DNA of 55,331 nucleotides, taken from Microvirga sp. GTDB taxonomy: Bacteria; Pseudomonadota; Alphaproteobacteria; Rhizobiales; Beijerinckiaceae. The stretch lies in the NCBI GenBank assembly GCA_029266525.1, contig JAQSWQ010000013.1, positions 1 to 55,331 of the forward strand, in the 5' to 3' direction. The notes beneath the pieces were generated by a model. The model did not search any database. It was not told where the DNA came from and was given only the letters and a program-made list of their open reading frames with translations. Position numbers and translations under genes: made by a program. Shown piece after piece: positions 30,616 through 39,164 of the stretch. The stretch's first letter is position 1. Each line of letters begins with the position of its first letter.

Positions 30616-31473
30616 ATGACGGCCATGCCCGCCCGCGCCTTCGCGCGCGAGACCGACACGCGCGGCTTCGACCTGTCCGCCGACCGCGACACGCTCTACC
30701 GCGACGGCATCGTCGGCCTCAAAGGCGCCTTCTCGCGCGACTGGGCGGAGTCCATGCGCGAGGACATGATGACCGCCTTCTGGGAGGCGATCCAGCGCCC
30801 GGGCGGCGCGGTCGGTCGGGGGCCGAGACGCTGGTATGTCGAGATCCATCCTCAGGCCTTCCGCGGCTTCGTCGACCTTGTGACGCACCCCTGGGTCGCC
30901 GGCATGTGCGAGGCGGTCTGCGGCCCGGATTACGAGATCGTCGAGATCGGCTTCGACACCCCGTTTCAGGGCGCCAAGCGCCAGCCCTGGCACCGAGACT
31001 TCCCGTCCCCGCGCGACACCTACGAGGCGCGCCGCATCACCTCGCTTGCCTTCAACCTCACCGGCATCGACGTGACGCCCGACATGGGGCCGTTCGAGAT
31101 CGCTTCGGGGACGCAATGGGACGATGGCCGCACGTGGAAGCACGAGATGTTCCCGCCTCAGGAAGTCTGGGACCGCTTCGAGGAGCGAGGCGTGAAGAAG
31201 TACCCGCACGCAGGCGACATTTCCTGCCGCTCGGCGCTGACCGTCCATCGCGGCACGACCCATAACTCGCCGATCGCGCGCCCGGTGCTGGTGCTCGGAG
31301 TCGACGCCCCCGGCGCCGGCCACGCGGCGCTGCACGACCTCATGGTGACGCAGGACTATTACGACGCCCTGCCCCAGAGCGTGCGCGACCACCTCGTCTG
31401 CCGCGTCGTGGACAAGCTCGTGCCCGTAACCCAGAAGCACGATATCGAAGGACTGGTGATGGGGGCGGAGTAG
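30616..31473 (+). CDS. Phytanoyl-CoA dioxygenase (PhyH) family protein
   Basis: A 285-residue predicted Fe(II)/2-oxoglutarate oxygenase. The double-stranded beta-helix iron ligands appear as H126 and D128 (QPWHRDFPSP) with a distal histidine at H211 (LTVHRGTTHNS), and an arginine region after it. Substrates of bacterial PhyH proteins vary (ectoine, small-molecule natural products, phosphonates), so none is assigned. The ATG at 30616 has a GAGGGAGAA ribosome binding site; an upstream open frame to 30442 overlaps hupE and is noncoding. Neighbouring genes give no pathway clue. Confidence 0.8.
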   Translation: MTAMPARAFARETDTRGFDLSADRDTLYRDGIVGLKGAFSRDWAESMREDMMTAFWEAIQRPGGAVGRGPRRWYVEIHPQAFRGFVDLVTHPWVAGMCEAVCGPDYEIVEIGFDTPFQGAKRQPWHRDFPSPRDTYEARRITSLAFNLTGIDVTPDMGPFEIASGTQWDDGRTWKHEMFPPQEVWDRFEERGVKKYPHAGDISCRSALTVHRGTTHNSPIARPVLVLGVDAPGAGHAALHDLMVTQDYYDALPQSVRDHLVCRVVDKLVPVTQKHDIEGLVMGAE

Positions 31474-31507
31474 CACCGCGGCGTTTGCCACGGTGCCGGC
31501 ATGCCGC

Positions 31508-32428
31508 ATGCTCGAAGGGCTCCATCCGAACAAGCCGACCCATGTCATGCGGCTTGCGACCGACGAAAGCGCGGCCCGGCGCATGACCGATCTCATCGGC
31601 GAGGTGTTCGAGCCGGCGGAGACCGCGGTCGCAGCCTTCGAGAGCGCCGACGGCAGCTGGCTGCTCGAGGCCTATTTCGCGGCGGAGCCCGACGAGGCCG
31701 CCATCCGGGAGCTGATCCGGCCGATCGTCGGCGAGGCCGCCGCGGGCGCGGCGTTCGAGCTCATCGCCCAGAAGGATTGGGTCGAGGCCTCGCTCGAAGG
31801 CTTGCGGCCGGTGCGGGCCGGGCGCTTCCTTGTCCACGGCAGGCATGATCGGAACGCCGTGCAGCCTAACGACCTCGCGATCGAGATCGAGGCGGCGCTT
31901 GCCTTCGGCACCGGCCATCACGGCACGACGCGCGGATGTCTCCTCGCCTTCGTGAGGGAGCTCAAGCGGCGCCGTCCGCGGCGGGTGCTCGACGTCGGCA
32001 CCGGCACCGGCATCCTCGCTTTTGCCGCCGCGAAGGCGCTGAAGCGGCCGGTCGTCGCCGGCGACATCGATCCGGTCGCGATCGCGGTCGCGCGTGACAA
32101 TGCGCGGCTAAACGGCGTCGGGGCTTACCTCAAGCTCTATCTCGGCCCGGGCGTCCGGCACCGGCTGGCGCGGGGCAGGCGCTTCGATCTCGTTTTCGCG
32201 AACATCCTGGCAAGGCCCCTCAAGGCGCTTGCGCCCTCGCTCGCCCGCGTGCTCGTGCCGGGCGGCACGCTGATCCTCTCAGGGCTGCTGCCGGGCGACG
32301 CCGCCGGCGTGCTCGCGGCCTACCGGGCTGAGCGCCTGCGGCTCGAGCTCCGGCTCGAGCTCGATGGCTGGGCGGCGCTCGTGCTCCGCCGCGGCGGGGC
32401 AGCCCCGCGGCCTCGACGAGCGGCTTGA
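31508..32428 (+). CDS. prmA: Ribosomal protein L11 methyltransferase PrmA
   Basis: SAM-dependent trimethylation of ribosomal protein L11; 306 residues. Substrate-binding N-terminal domain (about 10-100) followed by AFGTGHHGTTRGCLLA, the SAM motif I LDVGTGTGILAFAAAK (about 165-180), GDIDPVAIAVARDNA and the catalytic-site VFANILARPLKALAP, all diagnostic for PrmA. A GTG five codons earlier (31493) is possible, but MLEGLHPNKPTHVMRL looks like the family N-terminus. It begins 34 bases after the PhyH stop. Confidence 0.93.
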   Translation: MLEGLHPNKPTHVMRLATDESAARRMTDLIGEVFEPAETAVAAFESADGSWLLEAYFAAEPDEAAIRELIRPIVGEAAAGAAFELIAQKDWVEASLEGLRPVRAGRFLVHGRHDRNAVQPNDLAIEIEAALAFGTGHHGTTRGCLLAFVRELKRRRPRRVLDVGTGTGILAFAAAKALKRPVVAGDIDPVAIAVARDNARLNGVGAYLKLYLGPGVRHRLARGRRFDLVFANILARPLKALAPSLARVLVPGGTLILSGLLPGDAAGVLAAYRAERLRLELRLELDGWAALVLRRGGAAPRPRRAA

Positions 32429-32460
32429 CGTGGCTTCTCCCGTGATGGGAGCAAGGCACC

Positions 32461-32865
32461 ATGCGCGCGCTTACTCTTGCGGCGATTCTCCTCCTGCCCG
32501 GCTGCGTCACGGCGGGGTTGCCGTCCTGCCCCGGCAACGCGCGGGCGCAGCTGCGGGCCGAGCTGATCTTCGGCCGCGGCCTCAAGAGCGGCGGCGAAGT
32601 CGGGGAGGCGGCATGGCGGCGCTTCCTCGACCGCGAGGTCACGCCGCGGTTCCCAGACGGCTTCACTGTCATCGACGCGAGCGGCCAATGGCGCAGCCCG
32701 GGCGCCGTGAAGCTCGTGAAGGAGCGAAGCAAGGTGCTCGTCGTCGCGATGCCGGACGATCCCGATCGCCGGGCGCGGCTCGACGAGATCGCTGCCGCCT
32801 ATAAGCGCGCTTTCAATCAGGATTCGGTGGTCAGCATCATCGCGCTGGGCTGCGTCTCGTTCTGA
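32461..32865 (+). CDS. DUF3574 family lipoprotein
   Basis: A 134-residue exported protein. The signal peptide ends in a lipobox LLPGC with the cysteine at residue 15, so it is probably anchored in the outer membrane. The body matches DUF3574: RAELIFGRGLKSGGEV, WRRFLDREVTPRFPDGFTV, GQWRSPGAVKLVKERSKVL and YKRAFNQDSVV. Function of the family is unknown. A GGGAGCAAGG ribosome binding site precedes the ATG. Thirty-two bases after prmA, so possibly co-transcribed. Confidence 0.8.
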   Translation: MRALTLAAILLLPGCVTAGLPSCPGNARAQLRAELIFGRGLKSGGEVGEAAWRRFLDREVTPRFPDGFTVIDASGQWRSPGAVKLVKERSKVLVVAMPDDPDRRARLDEIAAAYKRAFNQDSVVSIIALGCVSF

Positions 32866-32966
32866 AGCTGCCTCGCTTGCCAAGCGCCGCCTCTTCGACG
32901 ATTTCATCGGCCCCCCTACACTTCCCTAGGCCCGCGCGATTCGCGGGGCCGCAGACGGAGGACGGA

Positions 32967-33365
32967 ATGCGCAAGATCCTCAGCGCCGCGCTCGGAGCCG
33001 CGGCCCTCGTCGGCTTCACCGAGGCCTCGCCCGCCCCGGCGGAGGCGAGCGAGCGGGCCTCGCCGGAGTTCAGCCGCGCCTATTCGGCCGAGGGCTACAC
33101 GCAATACCGCCGGCGCTATTACGGCGGCTACTATCGGCGCGGCTACAATCCGGGCGCCGCCGCCGCGGCCGGCATCGCAGGTCTAGCGGCCGGCGCCATC
33201 ATCGGCGGCGCGATCGCCAACCAGGGTGCGGCGGCGCAGCCGCTGCCGAAGACCCAGGACCCCGACTTCATCGCCTATTGCTCGCGCAAGTACCGCAGCT
33301 TCGATCCAGTCGATGGCACCTATCTCGCCCGCGACGGCATGCGCTACGAGTGCGAGTATCCGTAA
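32967..33365 (+). CDS. BA14K family protein
   Basis: A 132-residue secreted or membrane-associated protein: signal peptide (1-about 27), a Tyr/Arg/Gly-rich stretch (RRRYYGGYYRRGYNPG), one glycine/alanine-rich hydrophobic segment (AGIAGLAAGAIIGGAIA) and a C-terminal BA14K domain (DFIAYCSRKYRSFDPVDGTY) with two conserved cysteines. BA14K proteins are confined mainly to Hyphomicrobiales; the Brucella founder is an immunoreactive, lectin-like protein, but the role elsewhere is uncertain. A GGAGGAC ribosome binding site supports the start. Convergent with the GGDEF-EAL gene, stop to stop only three bases apart. Confidence 0.88.
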   Translation: MRKILSAALGAAALVGFTEASPAPAEASERASPEFSRAYSAEGYTQYRRRYYGGYYRRGYNPGAAAAAGIAGLAAGAIIGGAIANQGAAAQPLPKTQDPDFIAYCSRKYRSFDPVDGTYLARDGMRYECEYP

Positions 33366-33368
33366 GGC

Positions 33369-36044
33369 TCACGCCTTCTTGCGACGGCCCCGGCCCGGGT
33401 AGGGGAGGACGTTCCGCTCCTTGTGCTCGGCCGGGTCCTTGAGGAGATCCTCGAGGCCGCGCGGGCGCAGCAGCAGGTTGACGGTCTCGATCGGCACCGG
33501 CGGGCTGAACAGGTAGCCCTGCGCCATGTCCGCGCCCTCGCGGACCACGAAGTCGAGCTCGGCATGGGTCTCGACGCCCTCGACAACGGTCTTGAAGCCG
33601 AACGACCGGGCGAGCCCCATGATGGTGCGCACGAGCGTCTGCTTCTCGGGATTGGCGGAGACGTCCTGCACGAGCGATCGGTCGAGCTTGATCGTGTCAA
33701 TCGGCAGGCGCGCCAGCATGGCAAGATTCGAGTAGCCGGTCCCGAAGTCGTCGATCGCGATCTTCACCCCCATCTCGCGCAGGCGCAGGATCTGCTGCTG
33801 CACGACCTCGGAGTCGCGCATCGCCATCGACTCGGTGATCTCGAGCTCGAGCGCGCTCGCAGGGAAGCCGGTCTTGGCGATGATCCCGCCGACCGTATCG
33901 GAGAAGTGGGGATCCTCCAGCTGGAGTACCGAGACGTTCACCGCAACGGTCAGCGCCAGACCGTCGGCGAGCATGCGCCCGACATCGTCCATCGCCCGCT
34001 CGAGCACGAAGAGCCCGATGTCGGGCACAAGCCCGGTCTCTTCGGCAATGCCGATGAACTTGCCGGGCGAGATGTAGCCCCTCTGCGGGTGGCTCCAACG
34101 CACCAGCGCCTCGACGCCGACGATCGCACCGTCGGCGCAGTTGATCTTCGGCTGGTAGTGGACGCTGAAGCGGCGCTCCCGCACGGCGACCTTGAGGTCG
34201 TGCTCGATCGCGAGGCGTTCCTGCATCATCTCGGCGGCGTCCGGGGTGAACAGGGCGTAGTTGTCGCGCCCGCTGCGCTTCGCCTCGTACATGGCGATGT
34301 CGGCGTTCATGAGCAGGCTCTCGTAGTCGCTGCCATGCGCCGGGCAGAGCGCGATGCCGATCGTCGCGCCGACCATCATGCGCGAGCTTCCGACCTCGTA
34401 GGGCTCGCATAGCTTCTCCAGCAGCCGCTCGGCCCGCGTCCCAGCGCTCTCGTCGGCCGACTTGCAGCGCAGGACTACCAGGAACTCGTCCCCGCCTATG
34501 CGCGCGAGCAGCGCGTCCAAGACGCGGCCGGCCTGGCGCTCGGCCTCGAAGAAGCCGCTCAGCCGTTGCGCGACTTTCTTGAGCAGGGTGTCGCCGGCCT
34601 TGTGGCCGAAGGTGTCGTTGATGCTCTTGAACCGGTTGAGGTCCAGGAACAGGAACACGCCAACCTCGTCGGGCTTGAGCATCCCGATCAGGGTCGCGCC
34701 GTCCATCCGGATCTTCTCGCGGTTCGACAGCCCCGTCACGGGATCGTAGAAGGCGAGCTGGCGGATGCGCCCGAGGCTCGTGCGCAGATTGAGCAGCATC
34801 GCCTCGAAGGCGAGGCCGAGGCTGTGCACCTCGCCGAACCCGGTCGCGCGGAAAGGCACGTCGAGATCACCCTCGGCGACCGCGGTCGCTGCCCGCGACA
34901 GCTGCGGCAACCCGCGCGTTGCGTGCCGCACCGACATCAGGAGCGCGCTGACGAGAGTGACGAGCGAGCCCGCCGCAAGCACGAGGAACCAGATCATCAG
35001 CGAGCGCGTCTGCTCGGCGCCGATGCGGAACATCTGCTCCTGAGAGGCCTTGACCTCGGCCGAATTGGTATGGGCGCAGACCTGGAGATCGCCCAGATAG
35101 TCGACGCAGCGCGCGATGCTCGCTCCGTCGATGCTGTGGAGGAGCTTGCCGTTGGGCGCATCAGGGCCGGCGACCCGGAGCGGCGTGCCGCCGCCGCTCG
35201 ACACCGGCCCCCGGCTCGACAACACGGTCACGCCGGCGCGCGCGAGGCTCGAAAAGGCCTCGAGCGTCGCCTCGACCGGCGCGAGCACGCGCAGCCCGAT
35301 CAGCGCTCCGGCAACATCTCCGAAATCGTCGAAGACCGGATCGACGATGAGGTGGCCGATGCGGTCGGCATCGGCAAAGCCGAGCGCCTGCCCGACCACC
35401 GGCCCGAGGCGGCGTGAGACCTGGAAGATCCGGCGTTTGATGCGATCGTTCTCGCGGACGATATCCGTGATTGAAGCGCCGAGATCGCTCGCCGTGAACG
35501 CGTCCTGCACGCCGAGGAGGTCTATCGTCGTGCTGGCCCCGACGATATGGCCTTCCGGATCGACGGCAAGGAGAAGATCGAGCTCGGCCACCTTGGCGGC
35601 CGGGGCGAAGAGTTCGCGGATAGTGACGTCGTTCTCCGATGCGATCGCCTTCATGACGTCGCTGCGCTGCGCGAGCGCGCGAACTTGGCGGCTGGCTTCG
35701 GCGAACATGTTGTCGAGCCGAGCGCGCGCTAGGCGCGCCTCGCCCTCGAGCTTCTCCGCGATCTGCATTTCGGAGAGCCCGCTCAATGCCTCGCCCTGCT
35801 CGGCGAGGCCGCGGTTGAGCCGCATTGCGGTCAAAACGCCGATCGCGCCGAAGGTCAGCGTGCCGGTGACGAGGACAACGGCGGCAAGCCGCGCGCCGAT
35901 CGAGAAGCTCGCGCGCCTAAGGGCAGAGTTCCTCCGAACTGCCGTCTCGGCGCGCCCAAGCGCCGCCCGATCGAGCGCCTTCCCGGAGGGCGGGGCGGCC
36001 TCGCCGGCCGCAGCGGCCGGAAGGGATGGATCGGCAAAACTCAC
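33369..36044 (-). CDS. Membrane GGDEF-EAL protein (c-di-GMP synthesis/degradation)
   Basis: An 891-residue sensor: helix 1 (about 50-72), a periplasmic sensor region (about 73-348, with predicted paired alpha/beta Cache-like fold), helix 2 (about 350-371), HAMP (about 372-425), GGDEF domain with intact GGDEF at 517-521, and EAL domain with EAL at 645-647 plus AVNVSVLQLEDP, ELEITES and AIDDFGTGYSNLAML. Both catalytic signatures are intact, so either or both activities are possible. The start is taken as GTG (complement of 36042-36044) because GAGGGAAC precedes it; a TTG six codons upstream lies within the hairpin loop. No partner gene is adjacent. Confidence 0.93.
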   Translation of the reverse strand: MSFADPSLPAAAAGEAAPPSGKALDRAALGRAETAVRRNSALRRASFSIGARLAAVVLVTGTLTFGAIGVLTAMRLNRGLAEQGEALSGLSEMQIAEKLEGEARLARARLDNMFAEASRQVRALAQRSDVMKAIASENDVTIRELFAPAAKVAELDLLLAVDPEGHIVGASTTIDLLGVQDAFTASDLGASITDIVRENDRIKRRIFQVSRRLGPVVGQALGFADADRIGHLIVDPVFDDFGDVAGALIGLRVLAPVEATLEAFSSLARAGVTVLSSRGPVSSGGGTPLRVAGPDAPNGKLLHSIDGASIARCVDYLGDLQVCAHTNSAEVKASQEQMFRIGAEQTRSLMIWFLVLAAGSLVTLVSALLMSVRHATRGLPQLSRAATAVAEGDLDVPFRATGFGEVHSLGLAFEAMLLNLRTSLGRIRQLAFYDPVTGLSNREKIRMDGATLIGMLKPDEVGVFLFLDLNRFKSINDTFGHKAGDTLLKKVAQRLSGFFEAERQAGRVLDALLARIGGDEFLVVLRCKSADESAGTRAERLLEKLCEPYEVGSSRMMVGATIGIALCPAHGSDYESLLMNADIAMYEAKRSGRDNYALFTPDAAEMMQERLAIEHDLKVAVRERRFSVHYQPKINCADGAIVGVEALVRWSHPQRGYISPGKFIGIAEETGLVPDIGLFVLERAMDDVGRMLADGLALTVAVNVSVLQLEDPHFSDTVGGIIAKTGFPASALELEITESMAMRDSEVVQQQILRLREMGVKIAIDDFGTGYSNLAMLARLPIDTIKLDRSLVQDVSANPEKQTLVRTIMGLARSFGFKTVVEGVETHAELDFVVREGADMAQGYLFSPPVPIETVNLLLRPRGLEDLLKDPAEHKERNVLPYPGRGRRKKA

Positions 36045-36046
36045 AT

Positions 36047-36072
36047 GCGTTCCCTCAATCAAGAGGGAACGC
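36047..36072 (-). promoter_or_regulatory. Hairpin sequestering the ribosome binding site of the GGDEF-EAL gene
   Basis: GCGTTCCCTC and GAGGGAACGC form a perfect 10-base inverted repeat around a 6-base loop. In the transcript the 3' arm is GAGGGAACGC, the Shine-Dalgarno sequence for the GTG start, which begins 2 bases after the stem. When folded, the ribosome binding site would be fully paired. This could give translational control; as DNA it could equally be a dimeric operator. Confidence 0.6.
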
Positions 36073-36196
36073 TAAGGCGAATTCATAAAGGTTGGGTAAG
36101 CGCTGGCCTAACAGATCGTAGCCGAGCCAGTCCCTGATCGGGGCCCCGCCTCAGCCGCGACCCTCGCTCCCGGCGCAAGGATCTCATGGCGCTGGC

Positions 36197-37351
36197 TCAG
36201 GAACGCGCGAGGAGCCTCGAGAAGAGAGTCGCGCGCCGGCGGGTCTCGCCGGGCGCGCTCCTCTCCAGCGCCGCTGCGTGGCGGGCCGCGGCGGCTGGAA
36301 GAGGAATGGGAGGCGCAGGGAGGCCGGCCGGGCGCGGCGACAGCGGGTTTGCCGCAGGTGCGGCTCCGGCGCGCATCGCCCGCCGGAGCCGATCGAACAT
36401 CGAGCCGGCGTTCGGGCTGATGGTGAAGGGGTCGGCGTGGCATTCGGCGCCGCCGAGATGGGCGAGGTGCTTCACGGCGTCGACCATCTCGGGCGCACCG
36501 GCGGCGTAAACGAGGTCGGACGCCGTGATCTCGGGCAGAAACTCGGTCGGGCGGCCGAAGCGGGTGTCGCCGCCGACCCGCTCGCCGGTCGCGGTCACGA
36601 CGATCTCGGCGACGCCATTGGCGGAAAGCCAGTTCAGCGCCGGGCCCATGTAGAGATTGCGCGGGTCGCGCGCCGCCGCGATCACCACCATCGCGCGCGT
36701 AGGCTCGGCGAGGCGGGCAGCGTGCGCCACTGACCAGATCGGCGCCCAGCCGGTGCCGCTTGCGACGAGCACAAGCCGTGACGGGCCGGGCCGGTAGAAG
36801 GCATGGCCGTAGGGGCCGTTGACGGCCACCTTGTGCCCGAGGCCGATGGCGTTCCCGAGCGCCGACGAGACGAGCCCGCCCTCGTAGCGTTTGATGTGAA
36901 AGACGAGCTCGGTCTCGTCGAGACCGCCATCGAGATAGGCCGTTGGACTGTAGTCGCGCGAGGGATAGCCCGCGAAGGCGACCTTCATGTACTGCCCGGC
37001 GAAGTACGGGAAGGGCGAGTTCATCGAGATCACGACCTCGACGATCTCGGGCGAGAGCGGCCGCATCGCGGTGAGCGTGCCGGCGCGCTTTGCCGGGATC
37101 GGCACCTCCTCGAACACGATCTCCGCGTCGCCCTCGATGGTCGCCTGACAGGCTAGCACCATCGCGCCGTCGAGCGTGCCCTGATCGTCGACGCTTCCGG
37201 ACAGGACCCGCACCTTGCAGGTGTCGCATTGGCCCGAGCAGCAATCGTGCGGAATGAGCAGCTTCGCGGCGAGCCCGGCGTCGACGAGCGTGTCGCCGAT
37301 GTTGGCCCGCAGCTGCCGGCCATTCACAACAAGCGTGCAGTGATCGCTCAT
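36197..37351 (-). CDS. 2Fe-2S ferredoxin-NAD(P)H reductase fusion (flavin reductase)
   Basis: A 384-residue electron-transfer protein. An N-terminal plant-type 2Fe-2S domain has cysteines C37, C42, C45 and C68 (C-x4-C-x2-C-x22-C, HDCCSGQCDTC). A FAD-binding domain follows (about 105-205, with the RxYS-type segment SRDYSPTAYL) and an NAD(P)-binding domain (about 210-320, LVASGTGWAPIWSV...). It resembles the reductases of multicomponent oxygenases. The last 60 residues are Pro/Ala-rich and atypical. It follows the cytochrome b fusion gene by 55 bases and is probably co-transcribed with it, suggesting it feeds or drains electrons of that protein (inference). Confidence 0.85.
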   Translation of the reverse strand: MSDHCTLVVNGRQLRANIGDTLVDAGLAAKLLIPHDCCSGQCDTCKVRVLSGSVDDQGTLDGAMVLACQATIEGDAEIVFEEVPIPAKRAGTLTAMRPLSPEIVEVVISMNSPFPYFAGQYMKVAFAGYPSRDYSPTAYLDGGLDETELVFHIKRYEGGLVSSALGNAIGLGHKVAVNGPYGHAFYRPGPSRLVLVASGTGWAPIWSVAHAARLAEPTRAMVVIAAARDPRNLYMGPALNWLSANGVAEIVVTATGERVGGDTRFGRPTEFLPEITASDLVYAAGAPEMVDAVKHLAHLGGAECHADPFTISPNAGSMFDRLRRAMRAGAAPAANPLSPRPAGLPAPPIPLPAAAARHAAALERSAPGETRRRATLFSRLLARS

Positions 37352-37365
37352 GGCAATGGACTTTC

Positions 37366-37410
37366 TCAAACCTGAGGGACGCAGAAGGTACGCAGGAACT
37401 CGATAGTCAT
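37366..37410 (-). CDS. Possible 14-codon leader peptide
   Basis: ATG at the complement of 37408-37410 overlaps the TGA of the cytochrome gene (TGATGA-type junction) and runs 14 codons (MTIEFLRTFCVPQV) to a TGA 14 bases before the reductase start. Translation re-initiating here could carry ribosomes from the cytochrome gene to the reductase. It has no recognisable family and may be chance; its support is position only. Confidence 0.25.
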   Translation of the reverse strand: MTIEFLRTFCVPQV

Positions 37411-39164
37411 CGGATCGTCAGCTTCACCGGGCGCATGTGGCGGGTATGGCGGGTCTGGTTGTGGTCGAAGGCCGAGACCCACATGAAGAGGGTCTCGCCC
37501 GGCACGAAGTCGACGTCGTACTGGCTGCCGGTTCTGAGGTCGCGCTCGAGCTCGAGGGTCCAGTAGCCGTCCTTCCACTTGGCCTCCCCGCGCAGCTGCG
37601 CCCGGTCGCCTTCGTAATTGCCCGTGATGAGCACGCCCGGGAGCACGGTGCCGAGAGGGATCTTTTCGTCGAGCTCCTTGGAATAGGGCACAGTCTCGGC
37701 CTCGGTCATCCACCAGCGCGCGCCGTCCTCGTCGCTGCTGTCGGGGTTGAAGTCGAACTTCCCGAGCGCCGCGACCGTGGCGGCGACGTCCTTCGGCAGC
37801 TTCTGCAGCTGGACCGGGCCGCGATGGCCGACCTCGACCTTGTAATTGTAGCTGTAGAAGGCCCGGCCGGGGTCGTTCCAGTAACCGCCCTGGTAGCGAG
37901 CCTTGCCGGACGCCTCGCCCGGCGTCGCGTCGCGCGGCGGACCGAAATACTGGTCGTCGACATAGCCGAGTGAACCGCCGCGCGAGGCTTTCCATTGCCA
38001 CACGTCGAGGAAGCTGCCGTCGGTGGTGTAGTGCAGCCCGCGCTCGTTGACGGCCGCCGGCTTGTCGCCGAGCGGGCGTTTGCCCATGTGCGTCGAGCCG
38101 GCATTGCCGAAGCCGTCCTGCCGCGAGATGAGGGCCGCGAACTTGTCCTCGTAGAAATCCGTGACGTCGGCGTTGTCGACGCGGTTGCCAATCACGTGCC
38201 AACGATCGGCCTTCTTGATCATGGGCACGCGGCGGAGCGACCGGCTGGGGTCCTGCCAGCGGAAGGCGAAATAGACCTTCCTGTCGTCGCGGACCGCGCG
38301 GATCTCGACCATTGACTCGCCGCTGCCGCCAAGGCCCGAGCCCTGCATGGTTCGCACCGTGACCGGCCGGACGGTCCTCCAGACCTCCTCGTCCATGCGG
38401 CCGTCGAGCTTCGGCACCTCGCTGACCTGCCGGATCGGGAGGGTGTCAACGGTAGTGTAGTCGAGGGCGACGAGGGTGCCGGCGAAGGCCGTGCCGACAG
38501 CGGTCGCGGCGAGGAGAGGACGCGAGCGCGTCGCCTTGGTCTTCGCGAGCGGCACCGGCTTGAAGACGCGTAGGATCTGCAGCCAGCCGCCGTACCCGTA
38601 ATGGCCGATGACATGGGCCAGGAGGTAGATCAGGACGAAGGTCGCCGTGACCGAGTGGATGGTGACGTTCCAGCCGCCGTAGCCGAGATAGAGCAACAGG
38701 CCGGTGACGGTCTGCACCGCAAGCAGTGCGTATAGCGCCCAGTGCAGGAGAACGTTGACGGCGCCCCATTTCTGCTTGGCGGGCGTCGGCATCGTCAGCG
38801 CCTGGACCTTGCTCAGGGCGATTCGCCGCTTCAGGCCGCTCCTGTGCATGTAGACGATGTAAGCGGTCGAGGCGAAGTAGAGGGCGAGCCCCGAGACGAT
38901 GTGCCAGCTCCAGATCTCGCCCTGCGGAAGGATCGGCGCGATCGCGCGCCACACCACCGAGAATTCCTGATCGGAGGCCAGCCGCAGCCCGGTCACCAGC
39001 GTGATGATGCACGCGATCGACGCGGTCCAGTGGATGAGGATCGTCCCGACATCGGTCCGCGGCGATTTTGCCGAGGCCGTCCTCTCGCCGAGATCAGGAG
39101 AAGGGACGCGCGAATACTGCCGGAACCCGGCCCGAGAAAGGTCGTTCAAGGAAGCCCCCGCCAC
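37407..39164 (-). CDS. Cytochrome b561 fused to ethylbenzene-dehydrogenase-like heme domain
   Basis: A 585-residue membrane protein. N-terminal half: four or five helices with histidines placed as in cytochrome b561/formate dehydrogenase gamma (ILIHWTASI, IWSWHIVSG, VNVLLHWALYA, LLAHVIGHYGYGG). After a further helix near 215-235 comes a periplasmic C-terminal domain (about 250-585) of the ethylbenzene dehydrogenase gamma/DMSO reductase heme-b type, with FAFRWQDPSRS, AALISRQDGFGN, FLDVWQWKASRGGS and GYVDDQYFGPP. The fusion would pass electrons across the membrane between quinol or the cytosolic reductase and a periplasmic partner (inference). The start is GTG at 39162-39164 and uncertain; no ATG precedes the first helix. 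Confidence 0.8.
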   Translation of the reverse strand: MAGASLNDLSRAGFRQYSRVPSPDLGERTASAKSPRTDVGTILIHWTASIACIITLVTGLRLASDQEFSVVWRAIAPILPQGEIWSWHIVSGLALYFASTAYIVYMHRSGLKRRIALSKVQALTMPTPAKQKWGAVNVLLHWALYALLAVQTVTGLLLYLGYGGWNVTIHSVTATFVLIYLLAHVIGHYGYGGWLQILRVFKPVPLAKTKATRSRPLLAATAVGTAFAGTLVALDYTTVDTLPIRQVSEVPKLDGRMDEEVWRTVRPVTVRTMQGSGLGGSGESMVEIRAVRDDRKVYFAFRWQDPSRSLRRVPMIKKADRWHVIGNRVDNADVTDFYEDKFAALISRQDGFGNAGSTHMGKRPLGDKPAAVNERGLHYTTDGSFLDVWQWKASRGGSLGYVDDQYFGPPRDATPGEASGKARYQGGYWNDPGRAFYSYNYKVEVGHRGPVQLQKLPKDVAATVAALGKFDFNPDSSDEDGARWWMTEAETVPYSKELDEKIPLGTVLPGVLITGNYEGDRAQLRGEAKWKDGYWTLELERDLRTGSQYDVDFVPGETLFMWVSAFDHNQTRHTRHMRPVKLTIR

